Shown piece after piece: positions 24,926-34,899 of a stretch of 64,000 nt of DNA. Source of the DNA: Cristatella mucedo (lineage: Eukaryota > Bryozoa > Phylactolaemata > Cristatellidae); the NCBI GenBank assembly GCA_009760855.2, contig WPIO01000045.1:2313501-2377500 (forward strand). Reading direction: 5' to 3'. Numbering within the stretch: the first letter of the stretch is position 1; the number at the start of each line of letters is the position of its first letter. Under the pieces are notes generated by a model that was not told where the DNA came from, searched no databases, and was given only the letters and a program-made list of their open reading frames with translations. The position numbers were made by a program, and so were the translations under genes.

Positions 24926-26486
24926 CATTGCTTCACAGGGTGCTGGCCTCGAGCGATCGCACAACTGCCAATCGGTAGCTGCTAGCTAAAAAGCAGCATG
25001 GAAGTAAGAATACAGATTAAAAATTATAATACAAATTAGATTTTGTATAGTTTCCGAAGAAAACCATATGTATGTTGATAGCATCGTAGACAGATATACA
25101 AGAGAGAACTCAGGGCTTCCAGTTATTAGAGCTCCAGGTTTGTAGCTGGCATTTAAGTGGGTATGGCCGAGGGTGGGTAGTTAAGCCCCTAACCAGATGG
25201 GATTTAGCTCTCGTGGCAGCATATTTATTTATATTTCTCAGACTAATGCGACGATTGGCATGCAGAGTAGCACGAAAAGCAAGGTATATATAAGCCATCT
25301 TTTGACACCACCACACCTGTCAAATTGACCTTCTGAAGACCTGTAAGAGTCAATGTCTCGTTTTTCTCTGGATCTCAGCCAAATATGGCTGTGCTGTCAG
25401 ATTAGCAGATTGTATTTTGTGTATTGACAGGTGTATTATTATTCTGATCGCATTGGAGCTCTGCTGACCTAGTTCGACCAAAAGAAAGAATGTTAAAACC
25501 TTCCATAGAATCAAAAATTGATGATAAATATTGGTTTTAGGCTATCGTGATGACGCCGTATCTGTATTTTGCTGAATATTACAACCGGCGAACAAATGGT
25601 GTACAAGTAGCCAATTTAATAGGTTTAGCAAAATAGAGGGCTTTCTAAACAGTAACAGCAGTTTGATTGTAAACTTAATTTTAAACTTTGATTTAAAATA
25701 CAGGTAGTCTAAATAAGAATACAACTTTAAAGAAATAAGAGAGATAGATATCTTTCGAGGCCCTTTAAATATGCTATAAAAAGGAAGTCATTTGAGTATT
25801 GTTAACATGCAAGATGTCTGGACTCACAAAGGAAAGCTCCACTTGGAAGAAGCAATGCGGTTAGGAACAAGTGGATTTTAGTTATATTTTAGGTTTTCCA
25901 AGTCAAGTATTGTCTTGAAGGCAGCCACGAGAGAGCTTCAACTTACAAAATGCAAACTCAATGAGAGCCTTTAATGAATTAGAGGCTCGTTACAGGCGCA
26001 GCTTAACAATTTTGAATCAACACAGTCAGCCGCACGATAAAACACTATGATTAGAAAGTGTTTTAGTGTTTCTTGGTGGGCAGATCAGCCGGAGTAGGTG
26101 CATGAAAGAACCTACAAATTAGGGTCATATTTGAAGTTAATAAACTTGTTTATGGAGAGCCATCGCAGGAAGATGAGAAGCGCTGTAACGTGGTAGTTGT
26201 AAAGTTTACGATAAGCAAGCTAAGCTTTTAAGATTTGCACTAATCATAATCAGCTATTATTCATTTAAGTCGAGCATTCATAAGTCATTTTGCATTAAGA
26301 GTCACGTCATAAAGGAAATATTTCTTCATTTCTTGTTCAAGAGTAGGTCAAAAGAAGTTAGGGATCATCTCAGGAATGCGGATGTTTGTTCAGCTTATGC
26401 ACGCTTTTAATGGACCTACCATTTCCCACATATCCCACACTCACTCGCCAAGCGAGTGTGTGATTTGCTCACTCCAATAGACATAC
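24926..26486. other. Intron, unassigned
   Basis: No recognisable exon or repeat family. A short near-palindrome (CACTCGCCAAGCGAGTG) lies at about 26446-26462, just past the exon donor. Confidence 0.5.
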
Positions 26487-26708
26487 CGTATGCAGGTCGT
26501 CCGATCACAAGCACTTGGTATAGAGCCAGAATGCCTGGATTATTTTTTACAATCGCCAGCCTCCTGCCAATTATCCCACCACAGTTATATGAGCTGCTTC
26601 CATTCGATACGCTTTTCGTTGAATTAGCACAAGCATACCACTCCACATAGTTAGGAGCTCCGCGAGTAGTGTTGCTGACCAGTATGGAAAAGTTTTCAAG
26701 CACATATT
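26487..26708 (-). CDS. Exon: FTP domain, second half
   Basis: This 222-bp exon (74 codons) has acceptor CTTTCTTTGTAG and donor GTATGT, phase 1 both ends. The translation gives NFSILVSNTTRGAP, WYACANSTKS, SYNCGGIIGRRLAIV and a terminal LYQVLVIGRPAYG. It aligns along its length with 5698-5922 and 32770-33012. Two hallmark positions differ: the usual CEV after the last strand is YQV, and the YYC is YNC. I could not find a matching first-half exon between this exon and the EGF-like exon at 31943-32107, where L2-A copies fill most of the intron. The half may be lost, unrecognisable, or supplied by splicing from a distant exon. Confidence 0.82.
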
Positions 26709-26859
26709 CTACAAAGAAAGAAATCTCTTCGCTGACTTTAAATTTCCGAGAATCAAAATAATTAGGGCTAATCGTAATATCGAGGGAGGCTAAGTGGTGA
26801 GTTCCAATAAAACTATTTTCCTTAATTTAAAATTTTCTTAATTATGATAACAAATTTGT

Positions 26860-28245
26860 GCAGCACCATCTGAGTACTTGATATCTTTGTAGGCACTTTT
26901 CATTTACTGCCAAGGAGGCATCGATAGATTGGTTACTGCCAGCAGGCTCAATTTCAACAGGCTTCACGTGGTTAGACGTGACATGCACATGGTCAGCAAG
27001 CAAATATGGTCACTGGCAGCATGAACAATGTCAGCACACATAAGAACGCACAGAAAAAAAATCGCACGGACCCACTAGATGCAGTACAAGATAGATACGC
27101 TTTAGCTTATTTTTAAAAGCCGTCAAGTCAGGTGATGTCGTTCAGTGAGTTGGAAGTGAGTTTCAGGCTTTCAGAGTTTACGCACTTAAGGCAACGTTTT
27201 TAAAGGATTTAAGCTTCGTACGAGGTAAAGGTAAACAGTTAAATTCCAAAATGTGGCACATGCTACGGTGGTTAGCTTAAACTAGTTAAGGAGTAGTTCT
27301 GATTGGTATGCTAGAGTAAAATAATGAAGAAACCCAAGAGTGAGCGACAGAACCTTAATGTTGACCCGCTGAGTAACTGGTAGCCAGAGCAGGTCAGAGA
27401 AACGTCATGTGATGTGGCAACTGCAATTATTATGACAGGAAAGACGAGCTGTAGATTTTTGCCACAATTGCACACACAGGTAAACCAGCAAGCTGTTAGT
27501 TACAGGTGAGCCGTGATGGCACACTAGGTAAGGCGGTTGCTTTCACGACCTCGGTCCCGAGGTCATGGGTCCGATTCATGCAGTGGGCGATCCTTTATCG
27601 CCACTGCAAGCGGTGGTGATAGCAGTAAAGGCTTCTCTGTCGCTATACAAAAAGAGGCTGTTAAATCAGCTAGGATTTATTTATTTAGAATGCGAGCCGG
27701 GATGTCACAAATGCAAGGACTAATTTAGATGTTGTATTACTCTAAGCAAGCCCAAATTATAGCCATGAAAGTATATAGCAGCTGAAAGTAGGCAGAATTG
27801 ACTGTGGAGCTGATGTGGTCGTCTAGTCAAGCGTAATTTTGGACCGTGACAACCAGATTTTGTGCAGATTCAACAGGAGATGTGCTGAAAGAGCTGATTT
27901 TGAGCTTTAGCTTTTATACTTTCTGAATCACCTTTGTTTTTTCCATTACTAGTAAGTTGGTTTTTATCATAATTCAATTTAAGAAAGTCTACTGCCATCC
28001 ATATACGTATGTAATCAATAAATACAGCGCGGGAGTTGAGAGAATCAGACGTGTTTGAAGGGCTGAGAGGAATTAAACCAAAGATAAAAAAAAGTATCAC
28101 CTGCAGAGCGGTCGAAGCCGAGGTTTCGCATGAAAATCACACCACCAAGAGGGAATTCATAAACAGTAAACAGAGCTGGACCAAGCACAGCACCCTAAGG
28201 TGCCCCATGCTTCAGTGATTCTTCACATGATCTTTTAGAGGTTTC
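26860..28245 (-). mobile_element. L2-A degenerate copy interrupted by SINE-B
   Basis: 3' end near 26870 (TTTGTAGGCACTTTTC), 3' UTR, then RT C-terminal and core remnants up to about 28245 on the minus strand. A SINE-B unit occupies 27507-27690; the L2-A similarity stops before it and resumes after it. Confidence 0.75.
27507..27690 (+). mobile_element. SINE-B copy nested in L2-A
   Basis: A box TGATGGCACACTAGGTAAGGCGG, B box CATGGGTCCGATTCATG, body GTGGGCGATCCTTTATCGCCACTGCAAGCGGTGG, and terminal GCTGTTAAATCAGCTAGG. It is the best-kept SINE-B copy in the window. Confidence 0.75.
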
Positions 28246-28249
28246 TTAT

Positions 28250-28504
28250 GGAGGCTGGCGGCGGCTGCGGTGTCGGCAAGCTATGCAATTCGGTCCCACC
28301 CGAGTTAGGTCCAGCTCGATGCCGCGAGACACGTATTCGTACCTGTCAAAGTGGGCACGAGCTACGGGGTGCCGCGCATTCCTGCAAATGAGTACGAAGC
28401 CTCAGATCACAAGATCATATCGATCACAAGAGATCTCGTTCCGCCCCAGTACGCACTAACTAAAGAACCGAATACGAGCAAGGGTGAATTTGGACGGCGG
28501 AGGC
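28250..28504. other. GC-rich block of unknown origin
   Basis: About 250 bp, clearly richer in G+C and CpG than all surrounding DNA (for example GGCGGCGGCTGCGGTGTCGG). It has stops in the frames I read. It sits between an old L2-A copy and a telomere-like tract. Confidence 0.5.
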
Positions 28505-28650
28505 ACAGCCCGCCCTAACCCTTAAATCGTAAACTCAAAAACTCTAAAAACTAAATCCTAAACCCTAAACCCTAAGCCCTAAACCATTAAACTCTAAACC
28601 CTAAAAACCATAAACTCTAAACCCCAAACCATAAAACCTAAGCCATGTAC
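28505..28650 (+). repeat. Degenerate telomere-like (CCCTAAA)n tract
   Basis: Repeated CCCTAAA and CTCTAAA variants, with perfect runs such as CCTAAACCCTAAACCCTAAG at 28559-28578. The register is the seven-base TTTAGGG type more than the animal six-base TTAGGG. It is interstitial and followed by the G-rich sequence next to the young L2-A insertion. Confidence 0.75.
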
Positions 28651-28693
28651 TGGGGAAACGTCCGAAATCAGAGGCAAATGTCCGGGGGGGGGG

Positions 28694-30126
28694 AGAAATA
28701 ATATAATAATAATAATATAATATATTGCACTTGATAAAGCGCCCTCAGAGAACTTAATCTCTTTCTAGGCGCTTTACATTTGCTGCAAAGTGATACGCAA
28801 TAGAATAGTAAGTAAAATCATGCTTGAAAAACAAACAAAATGAATAACATGGTTAGGGGTTACATGCACTGGGTCAGCATGCAAATGTGGTTAGTGGCAG
28901 CATGAACAGTGTCAGCACGCATAAGCACATCGAGGACGAATCACAAGGACCCACTAAATGCTGTCCTAAATAGGTATGTCTTTAAGTTTCTTTTAAATGT
29001 GGTCAGGTCAGGGGATGTTCTGATGCAGGTCGGGAGGGAGTTCCAGGCTGTGGGAGCATACGAGCTAAATGCACGGTCTCCAAAGGATTTAAGGTTTGTA
29101 CGAGGTATTTCTAGACTGTTGGATTCCGAAAAGCGAGTGGTACGATGCTTTGCCTGATGGGGTAGTATATCTGAAAGGTAGGCTGGAGCCATAGAATGAA
29201 GAGACCTAAAAGTGAGCGACAAAACCTTGAAGTCAATCCGTTGCTTGACAGGTAGCCAGTGCAGGTCGGCGAGAAGTGGAGTAATGTGGCAACTGCGACG
29301 CTCACGACAGACAAGCCTAGCTGCAGAGTTTTGCACCAGCTGCAATCGCCTGATCGCACATGCTGGTAGGCCTGTAAGCAGTGAGTTGCAGAAGTCGAGA
29401 CGAGATGTCACGAATGCATGGACCAACTTGGACGTGGTATCCTTATCTAAACAAGCCCTAATTTTAGCAATGTTATGAAGCTGAAAATAGGCTGATTTGA
29501 CTGTGGAGCTGATGTGGTCGTCTAACGAGAGGTCGCTTTGGAACATGACACCTAGATTTCGAGCTGATGCAACTGGAGATATGCTGGCAGAGCCAATTTT
29601 GAAAGTCAGCCTTTCCAATTTCTGAATAACACTAGGTTTGCCCATAACTAGTAAGTTAGTTTTATCATCGTTTAGTTTTAGAAAATTTGCTGCCATCCAT
29701 GATCGGATGTCATCAATGCATGCAGCAAGTGAGTTGAGAGAATTTGAGGTGCTCGAAGGCTGGGAGGGATCAAAGCAAAGGTACAACTGAGTGTCATCCG
29801 CATAGAAGTGAAAGCCTAGATTGTGCTTGGCAATCACATCAGCGAGAGGGAGAGTATAAACGGTGAAAAGGACCGGACCTAGCACAGAGCCCTGAGGTAC
29901 TCCATATTTTAGAGGTACTTCAGATGATCTTTGTCCATTCACGTCAACACTCTGGATTCTCCCACTGAGATAGGACCTGAACCACTGCAGAGCAGTGCCA
30001 GTGATGCCCAGGCGAGATGAGAGGCGCTCTAGAAGTACTTTGTGATCGATGGTATCAAAAGCTGCCGAAAGATCGAGCAAAACAAGAAGAGACACTCTAC
30101 CCATGTCTGCATTCCTAAGTATGTCC
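28694..30126 (-). mobile_element. L2-A LINE, young 5'-truncated copy
   Basis: Tail (TAATAATA...) at 28694-28730, perfect hairpin at 28737-28776, 3' UTR, then an unbroken RT frame to the truncation point near 30126. The motif AAATGTCCGGGGGG flanks it on both sides (28676-28690 and 30147-30161) and could be a target-site duplication. Confidence 0.92.
28941..30125 (-). CDS. L2-A reverse transcriptase, 5'-truncated but open
   Basis: The open frame is about 395 codons from the truncation point (NADMGRVSLL) to the stop at 28941. RT palm motifs are intact: LDLSAAFDTIDHKVLLERL (A), YGVPQGSVLGPVLFTVYTL (B) and FHFYADDTQLYLCFDP (C). These are followed by IRSWMAANFLKLND and a CR1/L2-type C-terminal region ending TAFSGSL. 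The endonuclease and RT fingers are missing, so this copy was dead on arrival, but the lack of stops shows it is recent. Its natural role is target-primed reverse transcription of LINE RNA. Assignment to the L2/CR1 group rests on motif wording, not a tree. Confidence 0.92.
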   Translation of the reverse strand, partial: DILRNADMGRVSLLVLLDLSAAFDTIDHKVLLERLSSRLGITGTALQWFRSYLSGRIQSVDVNGQRSSEVPLKYGVPQGSVLGPVLFTVYTLPLADVIAKHNLGFHFYADDTQLYLCFDPSQPSSTSNSLNSLAACIDDIRSWMAANFLKLNDDKTNLLVMGKPSVIQKLERLTFKIGSASISPVASARNLGVMFQSDLSLDDHISSTVKSAYFQLHNIAKIRACLDKDTTSKLVHAFVTSRLDFCNSLLTGLPACAIRRLQLVQNSAARLVCRERRSCHITPLLADLHWLPVKQRIDFKVLSLTFRSLHSMAPAYLSDILPHQAKHRTTRFSESNSLEIPRTNLKSFGDRAFSSYAPTAWNSLPTCIRTSPDLTTFKRNLKTYLFRTAFSGSL

Positions 30127-30272
30127 TAATTCCTAGTATTCCTAAGAAATGTCCGGGGGGGAAGTCTAAGGGGAAATGTCCGTACCCCCTGATCCGGTCT
30201 ATCTTTAACGAAATCAGTTAGATTGCCATAAGGATCACTGGGCATATGCTAAACTGTGAGTGGCTATGGAGA
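30127..30272 (-). mobile_element. Junk with L2-A linker fragment
   Basis: The first part repeats GGAAATGTCCG-like motifs. From 30193 the minus strand resembles the L2-A EN-RT linker seen at 14640-14760 (GATCCTTATGGCAATCTAACTGAT), so part of an older L2-A copy is present. Confidence 0.5.
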
Positions 30273-30885
30273 TAATAATAATAATAATAATTCACTTGAT
30301 AAAGCGCCCTCAGAGAACTTAATCTCTCTCTAGGCGCTTTACATTTGCTGTAAAGTGAAATGCCATTGAATGGTAAGTAAAATCATGCTTGAAAAAAATA
30401 AACGAAATGAACAATATGGTTAGGGGTGACATGCACAGGGTCAGCATGCAAATGTGGTTAGTGGCAGCATGCACAGTGTCAGCACGCATAAGCACATCAA
30501 GGACGAATCACAGGGACCCACTAAATGCTGTCCTAAATAGGTGTGTTTTTAGGTTCCTTTTAAATGTGGTCAGGTCAGGAGATGTTCTGACGCAGGTCGG
30601 GAGGGAGTTCCAGGCTTTGGGAGCATATGAACTAAATGCACGGTCTCCAAAGAATTTAAGGTTTGTATGAGGTATTTCTAGACTGCTGGATTCCGAAAAG
30701 CGGGTGGTACGATGCTTGGCCTGATGGGGTAGTATATCTGACAGATAGGCTGGAGCCATAGAATGAAGGGACCTAAAAGTGAGCGACAAAACCTTGAAGT
30801 CAATCCGTTGCTTGACTGATAGCCAGTGCAGGTCGGCGAGAAGTGGATTAATTTGGCAACTGCGAAGCTCACGACAGACAAGTTA
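30273..30885 (-). mobile_element. L2-A 3' portion, fairly young
   Basis: (ATA)n tail, perfect hairpin (30302-30345), 3' UTR, and an open frame for the last RT residues (30508 upward, ending TAFSGSL). It is 5' truncated at about 30885, inside the codons for the SCREL-like stretch. Confidence 0.9.
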
Positions 30886-31285
30886 TCGTAGACTCGGTCA
30901 TCGTAGTGGGTCAATTTTTTATGTAAACAGTCGGCTTATGTAAAAGCCGGCCCACACCGGTGGGGGATACATATGAACGTTTGTACTAAGTACCTTCCAT
31001 GAATTTGCATTTATATAGTTTTTGGGGGTAAGTTTGGCAGTAGTAGGAGTTATCCCTCAAAATGGCCGCTAATAGGGGGAGTTGTCCCTCCAAAGCATGT
31101 TTAAACAAGCGAGTTTACACATTACATGCCAACAGCTCCTGAATGAAGTACTTACTTGGTTGATCGTATGCATCTGTATTTGCTTATTTTACATCAGTGA
31201 TTCAGTCATTTTATATTAAAGCTACAATTAGAATTCAGCCCACTGGAAGCTGACTAAAAACTGGTCCTTCTACAGCGATACACAT
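30886..31285. other. Intron, unassigned
   Basis: Contains short inverted motifs (GTCGGCTTATGTAAAAGCCGGC) but no recognised family or exon. I checked it for the missing FTP first half and did not find it. Confidence 0.5.
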
Positions 31286-31795
31286 AATAATAATACTAAT
31301 TGTACATTTGGTATAGCGCCCTCGGAGAACTCAATATCTTTTTAGGCGATTTTCAGTTGCTGCAAATGAAGCACGATCAAATGGTTAGTTGTAGCATGCT
31401 CAATGACAACAATCATACCATGGTTAGGGGTGACATGCACAGTGTCAACACTCATAAGCACCTAAGTGACGAATCACATGGATCCGCTAAATGCTGCAAT
31501 AACTACACGGGTTTTTATTTTATTTTTATATGTGGTCGAGTCAGAGGATGTCTTAATGGAAGTTGGAAGTAAGTTCCACGCTTTGGGTGCATACGAACTA
31601 AAGGCACGGTCTCCAAAGGATTTGAGGTTCGTACGAGGTATGGGTAAGCGATTAGATTACGAAAGGCGAGTGGCACGATGCTTACTTAGCCTAGTGGGGG
31701 AGTATTTCTTTTTGAAATGCTAGAGCCAAATAATGAAGAAAACTTAAAGTGAGTGGCAGAACCTCGAACTTGTTATGCGGTGGCTGAAACTAGCA
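31286..31795 (-). mobile_element. L2-A 3' portion
   Basis: ATAATAATACTAATT tail, hairpin remnant (ATAGCGCCCTCGGAGAACTC...TAGGCGATTTTC), 3' UTR and a damaged RT C-terminus. Its truncated end lies about 150 bp from the donor of the EGF-like exon. Confidence 0.85.
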
Positions 31796-31942
31796 CCGCC
31801 GCGAACACTGTGCTAGCAGCCTATATTCCCATGAACGTGGAGCCCGCACGTAAAGTTAATGACACCACAAGGCTCGTTAAAATGCAAAGAACTGCTTCGC
31901 AGAATTCTTCCTTGACGCAAAAAATTAATAAGTCACACTTAC

Positions 31943-32107
31943 TTCTTCCGATCGATGTAAAACAATCAGGAGGCAAACTTAGGTTATCTGGGCATTTACT
32001 AAACCGGCATCCTCCAATGGAATCACAAGTTCCGTTATTGCTGCGGCACACAGTGGAGTTACAGTGACGCTGCATGCATCCTGGACCAATGAATCCATCC
32101 AGGCACT
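31943..32107 (-). CDS. Exon: EGF-like domain, eight-cysteine variant
   Basis: This 165-bp exon (55 codons) has acceptor TGCTTACTTGCAG and donor GTAAGT, phase 1 both ends. It begins ECLDGFIGPGCMQRHC and continues CRSNNGTC, GGCRFSKC and LPPDC. The eight cysteines and longer loops set it apart from the six/seven-Cys CHC-type EGF exons that precede each FTP first half. Splicing from the FTP second half at 32770-33012 makes the junction codon GAG (Glu), across an intron of only about 0.66 kb, the shortest here. It therefore follows an FTP domain rather than preceding one, and could be a membrane-proximal or linker module. No transmembrane exon was found after it. Confidence 0.82.
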
Positions 32108-32769
32108 CTGCAAGTAAGCAAATGGAAAGCAGAAAATGTATTATCGATTTCTTATATTTCTTATCTGCTTGATCTTGGCGACCACATAGTTTAACTAACG
32201 GCAGGCCAGCAGCCGACCAATTCACGCAGTCCATGCGAGAGGGATGAAGGAAACTGTCACCTACAATTTTAGTCCAAAAGCTTTCAATAGTCACCGGGAA
32301 GGAAAATCCTCAAAGCACTTCGCTTGGGCTAGCTACGGAAAATATTCAGTCGGCAGTAGGGAACGCTTAATTTTTTTGGGGATGCTGCTACTGCAAATGC
32401 AGTATTCTAAAAATAGTTTCTTGCCAATAAAACTTCTTTATTAGGCGTGAATAAATCTTAGTATGCTTATTTGATTACGATGCTTATCCCCGCGAGGCAC
32501 TTATTAATGTCAAGTGAATTGCATTTGAAATAGCTTTATATTTCAGCAACGATCTTCTTGGGAATTCGACAGAAGATATTACATTAATTCGTAGGCTACT
32601 TAGAATCGTGAAGCTTAACTCCAAGGTTTAACTGAGATTAAAAGGGTGTCAAAAGATTAACTATTATAAGTTGCTTAGAACCAAAAACAGTAAAGGAGAT
32701 AGAAGTACCAAATCCAGAGAATTCCTGACAGAAACGTTTAAAGGAATGACGCCATATTTTTTTACATAC
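32108..32769. other. Short intron
   Basis: The intron between the FTP second half and the EGF-like exon. No repeats recognised; it is the only introns-sized gap here free of LINE or SINE sequence. Confidence 0.6.
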
Positions 32770-33012
32770 CTGAATATGCGTAGCCATAAACGTACACTTC
32801 ACACAGCGTCAATATATTTCTTGGAACTCCGAGCAGAAGCACACCGACACGGTTGGCAAGCCTTTGTGAGGTTCCTAGATGATCATCGCAGTAGTAGGAG
32901 ACCGTAACGTTTATCTGGGCGCTTTGAACGTATCGACAATGCTCCCAATTCAACACTGGTCTACTGTCAGTTGAGTTGGAAGTCACAATAACGAATGAGC
33001 GTAGCCGGTCAG
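32770..33012 (-). CDS. Exon: FTP domain, second half
   Basis: This 243-bp exon (81 codons) has acceptor TATTGTAG and donor GTATGT, phase 1 both ends. Joined to 41728-41955 the boundary reads NRRSL-A-DRLRSFVIVTS, matching the family's NRxDCCxxRLxxFxI region with Ala formed across the junction. It continues NWEHCRY, VSYYCDDHLG and SQRLA, and closes with TLCEVYVYGYAYS. It carries the canonical Cys pairs of this half, NWxxC and YYC, plus CEV. The intron to its partner is about 8.7 kb and contains the inverted satellite, a DNA transposon and L2-A copies. This is the only FTP domain here with both halves and flanking EGF exons on both sides. Confidence 0.87.
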
Positions 33013-34025
33013 CTACAATAGTAGTTAATTTACTAAAACTGCATTCATCAACAACAATTTCTTTTTGCTGTAAAAGGAGCAGAATTTACTGTCGATATAC
33101 ACTGTACATCCGTCGTGTCTGACTGAAAGGGTGCATGCCTATAATATTCATAAATCTCTTGAGATCACATAAGAACAAATTCGAAAGTTTGATTACTTCA
33201 TGAAATTGCCAACATAGTAACTTTCACGAAATGCTATGCTATACAGAGATATAGTGCTGGCCACTAGCAGAGACAGGTTTTCAGTTAGATAGTAAGGCAT
33301 ACCGCTAATTATAACGCAATGTAAATTGCACGATCTTAGCTTGAAAAGTGAGCAGTAGCTGCACGTGGATGAAAATTATACGATAATTCAAATTTAAATT
33401 AAAATTTTTTCAAGTTTACAAATCATCAAATTTTAAAATTCAACTTCAATCAATTTCTTCACCATCGCCCTAGTTCTTTGCTCAGCATGCAACGGCATTG
33501 CATCATCGAGGCAATTCAGACCAATCGTTGATAGAATGAGTATTTTGATAAGTTTCGATTTACTAGTACGGCCGAATAAGTCACACCGGCCGGTACGTTG
33601 GTTTATATCTAGCCAGAGTAAGACAGAACTCGGCCAGCATGACTGAGTACAAGATCTGAGAGCAGTCCGATGTGCTTCGGTGCCGGGTGCGTAATATCTC
33701 ACTGTGAAGCTTTTATCTAGATAGGCTCGGCTGTATGAGGGATAAGTCTGCCGTATATAATTTAGTTGCTCTAGAAGGTTCTCAAAACAACTGCGAAGAA
33801 AATTAGATAGCTGGAGAAGAAAGTTGCCAGATTACCATCTCCAATGACTTCTAGTTAAACCAAAAGGAAAATTATTAACGCATCATAAATTGCCACCTAA
33901 AAAAGAAGTCGTCAATTAGGAATGTTTTTCGTTAAAATTCCCGAGCTCATTGCGATGAGGCCAACCTTGTGAGATGTATTTAGCAATCTTATCGGAAACC
34001 CTGGTATCGTAATGTTGACAGAACT
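33013..34025. other. Intron, unassigned
   Basis: AT-rich sequence with no recognised feature. The minus-strand open frame at 33433-33702 has no domain. Confidence 0.5.
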
Positions 34026-34871
34026 ACTGTGGTACTCGGCTTAGGAGTTTAATTCATTCTGTGGCGGAGCGCGTAACTCAAATTACTCGTAAGCCAAAAC
34101 AATTTTCCCTATAGAATTGAAGGGAAATGCCAAATATCCGTTCCGCACCCCCAAAAAATACTGCGATTTTTATCTCACGTTTTTAACTTAAAAAAAAAAC
34201 ATACATATTAATAATTAATATCGTTTCAAAAACGATATTGTAAAATGTCTTTCATTAAACGGGTTTTATCAATCATAATGTACAGGAGTAACATGGAGAT
34301 AAAATGACTTTAATATACTAATAGAGTTGGAAGATAAAGGCTGAAGTGAATATCTGAATCTTATTTGCCAGTTTTTGCCCTTTTTGCCGCCGTGCTTTCC
34401 TCACTTTTCCTTCATTGGCCGGGAATTTACATGGATTCGCCGATTGCCGTCAGTTGTGCGATGAATTCTCGCATGATGATGTTGCTTAAGTAGAGTACAG
34501 TGCGCACTTAGTAGTTCCTGCCGTAGCCGGATGTAACACCAGGGTCTGGCAATCTTGTGCGTCCGAGCTCGATTCGATGGCTTGAAGTCGAGTCGGTCTG
34601 GGAGCGAGCCAACAGGCTGCTTGCAGTTGGCGTCGCACACGTAGGGGACAGCGTCTTCGAACCAAGCGTCGTTCGCTGCCCCAACCTTATTGACCCGAGT
34701 GAGTAACCACACGCAGTGCGATGTTCGCTACGGCAACTGGCTGCGGATTATCTGAAGCTGGCTCGTAGCCCGCGTTTTAGCTCGCAACTCTAAGCGAAAT
34801 ATCAGCCGAGAGTCAGCTCGTATCTCGAAACACTCGCATGTTGAGACACTCGTAAGCCGAGGTACCACTGT
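34026..34871. mobile_element. Non-autonomous pogo/Tigger-like DNA transposon
   Basis: The left end (CTGTGGTACTCGGCTTAGGAG) and right end (CTCGTAAGCCGAGGTACCACTG) form imperfect terminal inverted repeats of the CAGTGGTACCTCG type known from pogo/Tigger elements of the Tc1/mariner superfamily. The left end follows TA. The interior is about 0.8 kb and GC-richer toward the right, with no recognisable transposase. The minus-strand open frame at 34401-34712 shows no DDE motifs. Confidence 0.6.
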
Positions 34872-34899
34872 TTTGCAACTTTTTCAACAGATCATCATT

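Noticed and set aside
26440-26466. Palindrome CACTCGCCAAGCGAGTG as a regulatory operator
   Set aside because: It is short and lies just inside an intron after a donor; nothing ties it to regulation.
30886-31285. Possible missing FTP first-half exon
   Set aside because: It has a GCAGTAGTAGG string like second-half exons, but neither strand gives WWYV, NVA or cysteine landmarks.
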